Shown here piece by piece: positions 53,061-61,449 of a stretch of DNA of 64,000 nt. Under the pieces are notes generated by a model, which was not told the DNA's origin, ran no database searches, and worked only from the letters and a program-made list of their open reading frames with translations. The position numbers were made by a program, and so were the translations under genes. The first letter of the stretch is position 1. Each line of letters opens with the position of its first letter. Origin of the DNA: Bacillota bacterium (GTDB lineage Bacteria; Bacillota; Clostridia; Christensenellales; Aristaeellaceae); the NCBI GenBank assembly GCA_023421395.1, contig JAEZTL010000002.1, forward strand, positions 104,911 to 168,910, read 5' to 3'.

Positions 53061-53122
53061 TGGCAGAAGTCATCAGCTTTATCAGCGGTTCAGGCTTTCG
53101 CCTCGGGAGACGTTCATTCCCG
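53061..53122 (-). promoter_or_regulatory. Fluoride (crcB) riboswitch
   Basis: Minus-strand RNA upstream of crcB with the conserved parts of the fluoride class: a GGGAAUGAAC-type start, GAACCGCUGAUAA in the middle and the near-invariant GCUGAUGACUUCUGCC (about 53076-53061) at the 3' end. Position and order match known fluoride riboswitches that turn on fluoride channels when fluoride is bound. Confidence 0.88.
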
Positions 53123-53127
53123 ACCCT

Positions 53128-53156
53128 ATGATACCGCCGCCCGCGCCCTCGCGCAA
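53128..53156 (-). promoter_or_regulatory. Promoter of crcB
   Basis: TTGCGC (53156-53151), 17 bases, TATCAT (53133-53128) on the minus strand, directly before the riboswitch. Confidence 0.65.
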
Positions 53157-53224
53157 GGTCGTCCGCGCGAAAATGCGAAAAATAACGCGGGCTTCGCGCG
53201 GAGAGCGGAATGGGCCGCGCACAG

Positions 53225-53252
53225 TTGACAGATGGCAAATTTTTGCTATAGT
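53225..53252 (+). promoter_or_regulatory. Promoter of the membrane protein gene at 53318
   Basis: TTGACA (53225-53230), 16-base spacer, TATAGT (53247-53252). Confidence 0.7.
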
Positions 53253-53317
53253 GGTGTCAGGCGCGGCCGGACGACAAGCCCGGCGCCCTCAGATGCTTGG
53301 TGGAAAGGGTGCATGGC

Positions 53318-54001
53318 ATGAAGCGGAGCGTGCTGGCGCTGGTCGGTTCCCTGGCGGGCCTTGCTTACATCGCGTGCGTGGCTTTCGCGCTTCCCCGGAT
53401 GGCCAGCCTCGGCGTGATCTTGCTGAGAATGGCGGACTTCAGGCTGCAAATTCCCCCGGCGCTTTCGTACCTGGTTTTCTCCGCGCTGGCGAACGCCGTG
53501 AATTGGGCCTGCTTCTTTTCGAAAAAGCGCGGCTTTGCGTTGGCCTCGGCCATTCTCTACGGTATGGCGATCCCCTTTGCGCTGCCCGCGCCGGTTTTAA
53601 TCGCGGGCCCGCTGGCCCTGGCGCTGGCGGCGCTGATTGACTTCCTGCGAACGGTCGGCCCCGCGGAGGGCGCGCCTTCTCCTGCGCCGGAGGACGATCC
53701 GAGCCTGACCATCGACGAGCTCGACCTTTCCGCCGAGGATCTGGCCCTCCCGGACGATGATCCGGAGGCGTTGGACGAACCGGAATCGCCGGATGATGCG
53801 GACGAAGCGGACGGACTCCTTGACCCGGAGGACGACGAAGGCCTCGGCGAGCCCGACGACGAATGGCCCGGCAGCACCCACCGGCCCGAAGCCGACGGAA
53901 TGAGCGTTTTCCTGGGTCTTTTCACGGCGCTGGCGGTTGCTGCGCTACTGGGCGTCGTCATCTTCGGGCTCATCACAGGAAGGTTTCCCTTCGTCCCCTG
54001 A
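53318..54001 (+). CDS. Membrane protein with acidic linker
   Basis: 227 residues. Three or four membrane segments occupy residues 4-110 (VLALVGSLAGLAYIACVAFAL is the first). Then comes a 90-residue, strongly acidic, Pro-rich linker (DDPSLTIDELDLSAEDLALPDDD and similar), and a final membrane segment near the C terminus (VFLGLFTALAVAALLGVVIFGLI). ATG 53318 is in a region with AAAGGG as the ribosome binding site. Unrecognised family. It heads a small unit with the basic protein at 54042. The acidic linker and the basic partner may interact. Confidence 0.65.
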   Translation: MKRSVLALVGSLAGLAYIACVAFALPRMASLGVILLRMADFRLQIPPALSYLVFSALANAVNWACFFSKKRGFALASAILYGMAIPFALPAPVLIAGPLALALAALIDFLRTVGPAEGAPSPAPEDDPSLTIDELDLSAEDLALPDDDPEALDEPESPDDADEADGLLDPEDDEGLGEPDDEWPGSTHRPEADGMSVFLGLFTALAVAALLGVVIFGLITGRFPFVP

Positions 54002-54041
54002 TCCATAGAAAGCGCCCGAAGCGCAAGCGGAGGAGATTTCC

Positions 54042-54263
54042 ATGAAGCTTACACCGAAAAGGCGGCCATCCATCAACAGCGTGCTGGGGATCACACAAGC
54101 GAAGCGGCGCATCGCCAAGGCCACCGGCATCCCCACCACAAAATCCGGGCGCAAGCGCAAGGCGCTGAACGCGTTGACGGGCGGGGCCTACGGCAAATTT
54201 ACGCGGCTCCGCGCCGACGTCAACCGCCCGTTCAAGTTCTTCAAGTGGCTGATGGGCAAGTAG
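54042..54263 (+). CDS. Small basic protein
   Basis: 73 residues, highly Lys/Arg-rich (MKLTPKRRPSINSVLG, GRKRKALNALTGGAYGKF, RPFKFFKWLMGK), without a recognised domain. It might bind nucleic acid or the acidic protein encoded just upstream (40-base gap). ATG 54042 follows GGAGGAGA. The length and charge resemble small basic membrane-associated proteins, but I cannot assign a function. Confidence 0.6.
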   Translation: MKLTPKRRPSINSVLGITQAKRRIAKATGIPTTKSGRKRKALNALTGGAYGKFTRLRADVNRPFKFFKWLMGK

Positions 54264-54307
54264 ACGCGCCTCCTCACCGCAACGGCCTCCCTTACCGCGC
54301 GGTCGAT

Positions 54308-54865
54308 TCAGCGGGAATCCCCCGACCGGCGCTCCAGTTCGTCAAGCCTGTCAAGGATGTTCTGTTGGTTTTTGACCATCAGATCCAGCTTTGCGTGCAG
54401 ATCTTCGATGATGAGTTCGCTCTTGAGGTTGATTTTATAGTCGTTTTCCGCACGGAGGCGGTCCTTTTCCTCCTGACGGTTCTGGCTCATCATGATGACA
54501 GGCGCCTGCAACGCCGCGACGCAGGATAGAAAAAGGTTGAGCAGGATAAACGGATAGGGGTCGTATGCCCGGGTCAGTAGGTATACGTTCCCCAGAATCC
54601 AAACCAGAAGGAACGCGACGAAAAGGAAGATGAACGTCCAACTGCCCGCCACCTTGGCGATTTTGTCGGCAACGCGCTCGCCGATGCTCCGCGCCTCGCT
54701 TGCACGCCGATCAACGTTCTTTGTCACGGTACGGCTGAGCAGCAGGTGGATGAGTTCCTCGCCGTCCTGATCGTCGTCAATCTCCTCGCCCAGGATGCGG
54801 TTGACGATTTCCGCCTTGGTCATCTTGCCCGGCACATCAATCTTCCTTTCCGTTTGTGGGTTCAT
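54308..54865 (-). CDS. DUF1003 membrane protein
   Basis: 185 residues. The DUF1003 core is clear: GERVADKIAKVAGSWTFIFLFVAFLLVWILGNVY, YPFILLNLFLSCVAALQAPVIMMSQNRQEEKDR, then a helical tail with KSELIIEDLHAKLDLMVKNQQ. Two membrane segments. ATG 54865 is the best start, with GAGGCGGCGGGCGG before it; longer frames reach ATG at 54967. Function not known; often linked to envelope stress. Convergent with the small basic gene. Confidence 0.85.
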   Translation of the reverse strand: MNPQTERKIDVPGKMTKAEIVNRILGEEIDDDQDGEELIHLLLSRTVTKNVDRRASEARSIGERVADKIAKVAGSWTFIFLFVAFLLVWILGNVYLLTRAYDPYPFILLNLFLSCVAALQAPVIMMSQNRQEEKDRLRAENDYKINLKSELIIEDLHAKLDLMVKNQQNILDRLDELERRSGDSR

Positions 54866-54948
54866 GTCCGCCCGCCGCCTCGGGGCGCGGGCTTTTTGCA
54901 TACTACCCCGATCCTCCGCGCCTGAAACGCACAGCCTGGCGAGCATGC

Positions 54949-54990
54949 AAAAATCCCGGCCGCGCACGCCATAAGGCGGGTGCGGCCGGG
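54949..54990 (-). terminator. Terminator of the chemotaxis receptor
   Basis: CCCGGCCGC and GCGGCCGGG enclose a further paired CCCGCC/GGCG region, followed by ATTTTTG on the minus strand, 17 bases from the receptor stop. Confidence 0.78.
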
Positions 54991-55006
54991 CCGGAACGCG
55001 TCTCCG

Positions 55007-57055
55007 TCAGGCGCGGGCGTTCTCCGACGTGCCGCCGGGCCTTACCGCAGGATCGGTCTCCCAGTCCGCGTCCTGCGAAATCCCGGAGGATTCGTCCAGC
55101 TTGAACCGGGCGACATGGCCCTCCAGCGTTTCCGCCTGCCGGTTCAGCTGTTCACTGGTGGAAGCGCTCTGCTGGGCGGTTGCGGTGTTCATCTGCACCA
55201 CCTCGGATACCTGCAGGATCCCTTGATTGATCTGGGCAATGCCCACAGACTGCTCGCCGGAAGCGGTATTGATGTTGCGAATCAGCTGGGCAACCTGCTC
55301 GATTTCTTCCTTGATAGAGGCCATGGCGCGGGCGGTGTCCTCCGCGATCTTCCGTCCGTCGTTCACCTTCCGGATGGACGTTTCGATCAGTGCGGTGGTC
55401 TCCTGAGCGGCGCTGGCACTGCGGCCCGCAAGGTTTCTGACCTCCTGCGCCACGACGGCGAATCCCTTGCCATGTTCCCCTGCTCTCGCGGCCTCCACGG
55501 CGGCGTTCAGCGCCAGGATATTGGTCTGGAACGCGATATCGTCGATGATCTTGATGATCTTCGAGATGCTGCTGGAAGATTCGTTGATCTGCTCCATCGC
55601 GACGAGCATCTGCTGCACCTGCCGGTCGCCGTCCTCGGCGCTGAGGCGGGTGTGGTCCGCCAGCTGGCTGGCTTGCCCTGCGTTCTCCGCGTTCTGCCGC
55701 GTCTGGGAGGCGATTTCCTCGATGGAGGAGCTGAGTTCCTCGATGGCGCTGGCCTGCTCGGTGGCTCCCTGGGCCAGTTCCTCGCTGGAGGAGGCAATCA
55801 GCTTGGCGCCGGCGCTTGTCTCCCTTGACGCGGCGCGAATGCCCGAGAGCAGCTCGTTCATGCTCCGGTACAGCGTGTCGAAGGCCTGGCCAAGGCTGCC
55901 GATCTCGTCGCTCCTTTCGACAAAAGCCCTCGGCACTTCGGTGGAAAAGTCCCCTTCGGAGAACTCGCCGGCCTTCGCGGCAGCCAGCTTGACGGGCCTC
56001 GAGACAGACCGGGTGACGAGCACAGCGGTTACCAGGATCGAGACCGCCAGCGCCGCCAGCAGCGTTGCGATCAGAAGCCAGTTGATGCGGGTGGCGGTGG
56101 CGAGCACCTCGTCCACCTCCACAGCCCCGGCCATATACCAGGGGGTGCCGGTATCCCCGATGACGATGGGCGTCAGCATGCGCCGGACGACCTTGCCCGT
56201 TTTGACGGAAGTGCTGTCGTAGGCGTAGGCCGCGTCTTCGGAGATCGCGGACAGAATCTGATCCACGTTCGCCGTCTCCCGGTCCCTCAGGTTGACGCCG
56301 AGGGCGCTTTCGTCGGCGTGAATAAAGTAGATGCCGCCGTTTGACAGCGCGTAGCTGTAGGCGCTGTCATAGCCGCCGTTGTCCAGCTGCATCTGCTGAA
56401 GGGATGCCAACGTGATGTCCACACCCACCACACCGATGACGGCGCCGTCCGCGCCCTTGACCGGAACTGCCACCGAAGTCAGCAGCACGTTCTTGCCGTC
56501 GATTTCGTACTCGTAGGGCTCCAGGATCGTCTCCCTGCCCGAATCCCTGGCCCGCAGATAGTAATCCCCCGCGCCAGCTGCGTCGTAGTCCACCAGCGGC
56601 TCCAGCGCCACCTCGGAACCGGACCAGTGCCAGTAGGGAATGAAGCGGCCCGTCCCGTCCGTTCCCTCGGTGCCTTTGAACTGCTCGTCCAGCCCATCCA
56701 GCGCGTTCGGTTCAAAGCAGGCCCATACGCCCAAATAGCCGGGATTTTCCCGGATCACGCCCTCCATCGCGGAGGCGAAGGTCTGCCGCCGCACCAGTGG
56801 CGCAAGGTTCTGATACGTCTGGAAACTGTTCGCCAGCGTTCGGGCCGTCAGCAGCGGCGCGTTCAATTGGGCCTGCACGACCGCGGCGTTCTTTTCCACC
56901 AGGGAACTCATCTCCGCGTTTGCGCTGGCTTCGGTGCTTCCCGAAACCGTCTGCATGATGATCAGAAATGATGCCGCCAGCACGACGATCAGCGCAACCG
57001 CCACCGACACGGTGAGCTTTGTCCCCAGGTTGATTTTTCGCTTTTGCTTCATCAT
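55007..57055 (-). CDS. Methyl-accepting chemotaxis protein (dCache)
   Basis: Transmembrane chemoreceptor, 682 residues. Residue 10-35 is the first membrane segment; a periplasmic dCache domain (residues 40-310) has the amino-acid-sensor type YWHWSGSEVALEPLVDYDAA and LLTSVAVPVKGADGAVIGVVGVDITL motifs; the second membrane segment is near residue 325-350; then HAMP and a long coiled-coil signalling domain with the tip IIDDIAFQTNILALNAAVEAARAGE. No NWETF-type pentapeptide is visible at the C terminus, so it probably depends on other receptors for adaptation. ATG 57055 follows GAGG. Preceded by a sigma-28 promoter. Confidence 0.93.
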   Translation of the reverse strand: MMKQKRKINLGTKLTVSVAVALIVVLAASFLIIMQTVSGSTEASANAEMSSLVEKNAAVVQAQLNAPLLTARTLANSFQTYQNLAPLVRRQTFASAMEGVIRENPGYLGVWACFEPNALDGLDEQFKGTEGTDGTGRFIPYWHWSGSEVALEPLVDYDAAGAGDYYLRARDSGRETILEPYEYEIDGKNVLLTSVAVPVKGADGAVIGVVGVDITLASLQQMQLDNGGYDSAYSYALSNGGIYFIHADESALGVNLRDRETANVDQILSAISEDAAYAYDSTSVKTGKVVRRMLTPIVIGDTGTPWYMAGAVEVDEVLATATRINWLLIATLLAALAVSILVTAVLVTRSVSRPVKLAAAKAGEFSEGDFSTEVPRAFVERSDEIGSLGQAFDTLYRSMNELLSGIRAASRETSAGAKLIASSSEELAQGATEQASAIEELSSSIEEIASQTRQNAENAGQASQLADHTRLSAEDGDRQVQQMLVAMEQINESSSSISKIIKIIDDIAFQTNILALNAAVEAARAGEHGKGFAVVAQEVRNLAGRSASAAQETTALIETSIRKVNDGRKIAEDTARAMASIKEEIEQVAQLIRNINTASGEQSVGIAQINQGILQVSEVVQMNTATAQQSASTSEQLNRQAETLEGHVARFKLDESSGISQDADWETDPAVRPGGTSENARA

Positions 57056-57140
57056 CCATGCACCTCAATTTTCTGCGCCGCATCCTGCAGCGCATCGCCA
57101 AGCCGGGTTGCAACGCATCGGACTTGACCTGTCATAAGAT

Positions 57141-57167
57141 ATATCGAGCCGCTCCCGCCGGAATTTA
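57141..57167 (-). promoter_or_regulatory. Sigma-28 (SigD/FliA) promoter of the chemotaxis receptor
   Basis: TAAA (57167-57164), 15-base spacer, CTCGATAT (57148-57141) on the minus strand; matches the motility sigma consensus (TAAA-N15-GCCGATAT), 86 bases before the receptor start. Confidence 0.7.
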
Positions 57168-57357
57168 GAGAAACGTGGAATTCTCCTCCCGCCATCTTTC
57201 CGGGATCAAAAGCAGGGCCGGCCCTGCGCCTTCGCGCCGGGGCCGGCCGCACGGCCGTTCAAGGAAGACGACTCGCCTTCTGCGGCGCGCCCTCCTTCTG
57301 GTGGATGGCGTAGCGCTCGTCCACGTTTTAATGCTTTGGGGGGGATTGCCTCGCCGG

Positions 57358-57612
57358 TCAGCGGCCTGTGGCGGTGGAGAGGTTCCGCTCGGTCAGCCGT
57401 TTGGCATTCCGGAGGCATAGGGCGGTCATGCGGCCTTCCTTGATCGGGAGGCAGGCTTCCGCGGTGCCGTCAACGCCGAGGGACGGCGTGTCCCTGGAAG
57501 CGGTGCTATCCTTGATGACTTCCAACGCGCCGGCGCACATGTTGCCGTTCACGGCGTCGGCCAGGCCGATGGCGTCATTGGCGGCGACGAAAAACGATCC
57601 GCAGAAAAGCAC
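57358..57612 (-). pseudogene. Remnant of a sugar ABC transporter binding protein
   Basis: About 84 codons similar to the C-terminal part of ribose/galactose-type binding proteins: SFFVAANDAIGLADAVNG, the TASRDTPSLGVDGTAEACLPIKEG segment with the GVDG hinge and TALCLRNAKRLTE. The N-terminal two thirds are missing and the ORF lies between the GGDEF gene and the chemotaxis receptor with no ribosome binding site. Likely the relic of a deletion or insertion. Confidence 0.55.
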
Positions 57613-57636
57613 AATAACGGCCCTGTCCGAGCGCTA

Positions 57637-60600
57637 TTATCGGGCGCGCATCATGCGCAAAAACACATCGCAGATGTCCGGATCGAACTGGCGGCCTGCG
57701 CAGCCCTCCACTTCGGTCAACGCGGCTTCCCGGGAGATGGCCGCATGGTAGACGCGATCGCTGGTCATGGCGTCAAAGCTGTCCACGACGCTGAGAATCC
57801 GGGCCAGCAGCGGGATATGCGCGCCCTTCAGCCCCTGAGGATAGCCGCGTCCGTCCCACCGCTCATGATGGCACAGGATTCCCTCCGCCACCGAAACCAG
57901 CTCCGGAGAGGCCTGCGCGATCCGGTAGCCGATCTCGGGGTGCTTGCGCATCTCGGCCCATTCCTCTTCGGTGAGGGGACCGGGCTTGTCCAGAATCTGT
58001 TCCGGGATTCCGATCTTGCCCAGGTCATGCAGCGCGCAGAGCAGCTCCATTTCCGACAGCTGGGCTTCGTCCAGCCCCATCTTCCGCCCAAGGTGGCAGG
58101 CCATATGCGCCAGCCTGTCGGCATGCTCGCGCGTTTCACGGCTCTTCTCATACATCGTGGTTCGAATGGACGCGATCAGCGAGGAATGCATGCTCTTGCG
58201 CTCAAGGAGCTTGCGCTTGTACATTGCGTCTTCGGCCTCTTTGAACGCGCTGTCGAAGGTCTGGTTGACGCCCCAGCGCGTGGCGCAGCCCATCGAAACG
58301 CTAGGGCGCAGCGCGCTGCCGTCGTCAAGGCGGATCGCCTCGCTCTCACAGGCCTGCCAGACGCGCTCGCACAGCGTCCGGGCCTCCTCCGGCCCGGCGC
58401 CTGGCATCAGCACGCAGAATTCATCGCCGCCGATGCGGGACACGGTATCTTCCGGGCGCGCGCAGCGCGCGATGATGCCCGCGATGGTCTTGAGCAGCCG
58501 ATCCCCCTGCGCGTGGCCGAACACGTCGTTGGTCAGCTTCAAGCCGTTGATATCGCCCATGACCACCGTTACGGGGAAAACCCCTTCCCCTTCCAGCCGC
58601 GCGCACTCCTTCTCAAAGTGGGCGCGGTTGTAAAGCCCGGTCAGCACATCGTGGTAGCTCAGATAGCGGATGTGGTTTTCCCATCGCTTGCGTTCGGTGA
58701 TGTCCCGCATGAAGGAGCAGGTCAATTCCGAACTTGGAATGTAGCTGAGGGAAACCTCGACGTCAAAGATGCCGCCATCCTTGCGCCGCATGCGGGACTC
58801 GAAGCGCTCCGCGCCGGTGGCAAGCACCCGGGCGCGCCTGACGCGCGCCGCTTCTAGGTCGGGCTGTACCTCCAGGTCTTGGAGGCACATGCCGATCAGC
58901 TCTTCGCGGCTGTAGCCCATCATGGTGCAGATGGCGTCATTGGCCAGCACAACGCGGTTATTCCTGTCGCAAAGCCAGAAGCCGTCCAGCGTGGTAGAGA
59001 GGGCCTTGCCGTACTCCTCCTCGACCCTGCGCCTCAAGGTGATATCCTGCAACACGCCGACCACGCGCAGCGGCCGGCCCTCCTCGTCACGCTCGGCGAC
59101 CGCGATGGAGTGCACGGTGCGTGTGCCGCCGTCTCTGGCGCTCCGGATGCAGAATTCCACATCGTAGGGCTCGTCATACTTCAACAGCCGTTCGAGGGCT
59201 CCATCCAGCATCCCGCGATGCTCGTCGACCACAGCGGCCTGGGGGATCTCCAGCGGAAGCGCGTTGTCTGGCGTCCGGTCATACCCATAGATGCGAAACG
59301 CCTCATCCGATGCCCACATCTTCTTTGCCATCAAGTCAATCTCCCAGTTGCCGGTGCTGGCGATCTCCTGCGCGCGGCGCAGCCGCTGCTCGCTCTTTGC
59401 CAGCGCCATGCGCGCCTGTTCGCGTTCGGTGACGTCCAGAACCGACGTGACGATGTAGCGCGGCTCGCCACGGCTGGAAACGATCACCGACGAGGAGACG
59501 GAAAGAATCGCCGTCGCGCCGTCCCTGCGAAGAAAGCGCCGGACAGCCTCCTTGGTGGTGATACGCTGCGCGACGATCTGCCGCATGGTGTCGCGCAGCA
59601 GTTCCTTATCCTCCGGATGGACAAACTGCGTCACGGCCCGCCCCAGCATCTCCTCCGCGGAATACTGGAAGATGTCGCAGAGCGAACGGTTTACGCGCAG
59701 GAAACGGCCGTCCAGCGAAATGTGCGCCATGCCGACGACCGCCTGTTCAAAGGCGGAGCGGTACAACTCCTCGCTCTCGCGGATGCGCTCGCCCACTTCC
59801 ATTTCTTCCGTGATGTCCTGGATCACGCCGATCATCTTCTGAATCCTGCCGTCCTCGCCGCGCTCGAAATTCGCATAGGCCTTCACGTAGCGCAGCGCGC
59901 CGTCGTTCTGACGGATGATCCGGTACTGATGGCTATAGCGCGTGCCCGCCGCCATCGCGCGGCGCCGGCACTCAACGGTGACGGAGATGTCGTCGGGATG
60001 CACCCGCGTCTTCCAAAAGTCCGGGCCGGGCTCGAAGTCCAGCGGAACGCCCATAATCCGCTTGTAGCCCGGCGACCAGACGACCCGGTTGACCTTTTCG
60101 TCGTGCTCCCAGGTGCCAAGCTGCGCCATCTCCACCGCCGCGCTGCTGCGGGCTTCAGAGATCCTCAATTGCTGCTGAAGTTTGTAGCGCTCGGTGACGT
60201 CGCTGAAGATGAGCACAACGCCCGTGATGCTGCCGTGGGCGGAGTGAATCGGCGCGGCGCTGTCGCTGATATGGCGGCGAACGCCGTCCGCGCTGATCAA
60301 AACCGTATGGTTGGACAGGTTGACTTTGCGCCGCGTGGTCAGCACAGTCTGAACGATGTCCTCACCCGGTTGCCCGGTAATGCTGTTTTCAATGCGGAAT
60401 ACATCCAGAAAGGGCTTCCCCACCGCCTGCTCCAGCGTCCAGCCGGTCAGCTCCTGCGCGGAGGGATTCAGAAATGTAACAAGCCCCTTGTTGTCAGTGG
60501 CGATTACCCCGTCGCCCATACTCATCAGCGTGATGCGTAGGCTCTTTTCGCTCTCCGCAAGCAAGTCAAGCTGCCTTTGCAGCACGGCAAAGCGGGCATT

Positions 60601-60696
60601 CGCGTCTTGAGCCGGGGGCGAGGGCTTCTCTTCTCCAGCGGCAAATCGGACAAGCGACCGTCTGAACGCCTTCAGCAGTTTCATCATGCGCTTCAT
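57637..60696 (-). CDS. Multi-PAS GGDEF and HD-GYP protein
   Basis: Cytoplasmic c-di-GMP signalling protein, 1019 residues, with no membrane segment. Five PAS-like domains occupy roughly residues 55-680 (for example VWSPGYKRIMGVPLDFEPG and VHPDDISVTVECRRR). The GGDEF domain (about 690-845) has IGGDEF and the I-site RPED 5 residues before GG, so it should bind c-di-GMP at the inhibitory site. The HD-GYP domain (860-1015) has HDLGKIG and HHERWDGRGYP. It can in principle make and break c-di-GMP. ATG 60696 is the longest start; ATG 60687 may be used instead. A promoter lies at 60752-60781. Confidence 0.93.
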   Translation of the reverse strand: MKRMMKLLKAFRRSLVRFAAGEEKPSPPAQDANARFAVLQRQLDLLAESEKSLRITLMSMGDGVIATDNKGLVTFLNPSAQELTGWTLEQAVGKPFLDVFRIENSITGQPGEDIVQTVLTTRRKVNLSNHTVLISADGVRRHISDSAAPIHSAHGSITGVVLIFSDVTERYKLQQQLRISEARSSAAVEMAQLGTWEHDEKVNRVVWSPGYKRIMGVPLDFEPGPDFWKTRVHPDDISVTVECRRRAMAAGTRYSHQYRIIRQNDGALRYVKAYANFERGEDGRIQKMIGVIQDITEEMEVGERIRESEELYRSAFEQAVVGMAHISLDGRFLRVNRSLCDIFQYSAEEMLGRAVTQFVHPEDKELLRDTMRQIVAQRITTKEAVRRFLRRDGATAILSVSSSVIVSSRGEPRYIVTSVLDVTEREQARMALAKSEQRLRRAQEIASTGNWEIDLMAKKMWASDEAFRIYGYDRTPDNALPLEIPQAAVVDEHRGMLDGALERLLKYDEPYDVEFCIRSARDGGTRTVHSIAVAERDEEGRPLRVVGVLQDITLRRRVEEEYGKALSTTLDGFWLCDRNNRVVLANDAICTMMGYSREELIGMCLQDLEVQPDLEAARVRRARVLATGAERFESRMRRKDGGIFDVEVSLSYIPSSELTCSFMRDITERKRWENHIRYLSYHDVLTGLYNRAHFEKECARLEGEGVFPVTVVMGDINGLKLTNDVFGHAQGDRLLKTIAGIIARCARPEDTVSRIGGDEFCVLMPGAGPEEARTLCERVWQACESEAIRLDDGSALRPSVSMGCATRWGVNQTFDSAFKEAEDAMYKRKLLERKSMHSSLIASIRTTMYEKSRETREHADRLAHMACHLGRKMGLDEAQLSEMELLCALHDLGKIGIPEQILDKPGPLTEEEWAEMRKHPEIGYRIAQASPELVSVAEGILCHHERWDGRGYPQGLKGAHIPLLARILSVVDSFDAMTSDRVYHAAISREAALTEVEGCAGRQFDPDICDVFLRMMRAR

Positions 60697-60751
60697 TCCA
60701 ATGCTATTGCTTTGGGATTCGAACGTATGCGGGCGGATGTATGATGTATAT

Positions 60752-60781
60752 AGTATATATCGGCCGCGATGCCTTGCGCAA
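60752..60781 (-). promoter_or_regulatory. Promoter of the GGDEF/HD-GYP gene
   Basis: TTGCGC (60781-60776), 18-base spacer, TATACT (60757-60752) on the minus strand. Confidence 0.55.
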
Positions 60782-60929
60782 GGAGATTTCCCGCTTAAAA
60801 ATCGCGTAAATTAAACATAATCTTCGATTTTTGCCAAAATTTGCTTTCCGCGAAGCATATTCATGAAATACCGTTGCTTCCGGTGCGGCGCTTTCCGCCG
60901 CCAAAGCGGATTCGACCGCGCGCCGCCGC

Positions 60930-60968
60930 AAAAAAATGCCGCGAATCATGCAACACAATTCGCGGCAT
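60930..60968 (-). terminator. Terminator downstream of the tmRNA 3' end
   Basis: ATGCCGCGAAT and ATTCGCGGCAT (11-base stem, 11-base loop) followed by seven T residues on the minus strand, 20 bases beyond the CCA end of the partial tmRNA. Confidence 0.85.
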
Positions 60969-60988
60969 CAAACGCCGGCTCAGCCGGC

Positions 60989-61014
60989 TGGTGGAGGTGG
61001 GGGGAGTCGAACCC
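60989..61014 (-). ncRNA. ssrA: 3' end of a tmRNA (ssrA) gene, likely element attachment site
   Basis: Reading the minus strand, the sequence ends GGGTTCGACTCCC and then CCACCTCCACCA, the T-arm and acceptor end usual for tmRNA (and unlike a tRNA). It is followed by the terminator at 60930-60968. Upstream (right) of it on the minus strand, the T-stem does not continue and no tmRNA body (tag reading frame, pseudoknots) is seen for at least 350 bases. The simplest reading is that a mobile element integrated into the 3' end and pushed the body beyond the window, leaving this end as an att repeat. Confidence 0.6.
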
Positions 61015-61161
61015 TATACGCATAAACCATAACCGATGCAGCAAATTCAGGCCAACTGACGCCTTGTTTGACAGCCAATACCACACTTTTTACCACGTTT
61101 CTCTACAGAATAAAGAAATACCACGGTAAAAGATATGACGAGGCTTTAAATGCACCTGTAC

Positions 61162-61254
61162 AACTGTAACAACTGAACCAACTCAACCCGCATAAGGCTC
61201 TTTCTGTTACAGTTAGTAGTATTTATCTGTAACAATAATAATAAACTGTAACAG
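61162..61254. repeat. Iteron-like repeats (AACTGTAACA)
   Basis: CTGTAACA occurs at 61164, 61227 and 61246 in the + orientation and once inverted (TGTTACAG) at 61205. Four copies within 93 bases, in AT-rich DNA, look like iterons of a plasmid or element origin, or an operator cluster. The 480 bases from 61014 to 61450 hold no gene. Confidence 0.55.
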
Positions 61255-61449
61255 CACCATACCCCCCTCGTTTTCTCAAAACCTTGTCCATATCCCCTGT
61301 GACTGGAGCACGTCCGGTCTTTCCTGGAGAGGAAAAACTTGAGGGACCAGGGGGGGTACCCCAGTCCTTCAGGTCGCTTGTTAACGATTCCTTCACATTA
61401 CCCCAGCGCCTGCCAGCGCTGACACCTTTTGGGGGCGCTGCCGCCCCAG

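Noticed and set aside
57056..57300. c-di-GMP (GEMM) riboswitch before the chemotaxis receptor
   Set aside because: The conserved GEMM elements could not be found; the leader instead contains a sigma-28 promoter.
60989..61014. tRNA gene
   Set aside because: The 3' end fits tmRNA better (GTTCGACTCCC and CTCCACCA); no anticodon arm or acceptor partner can be folded upstream.
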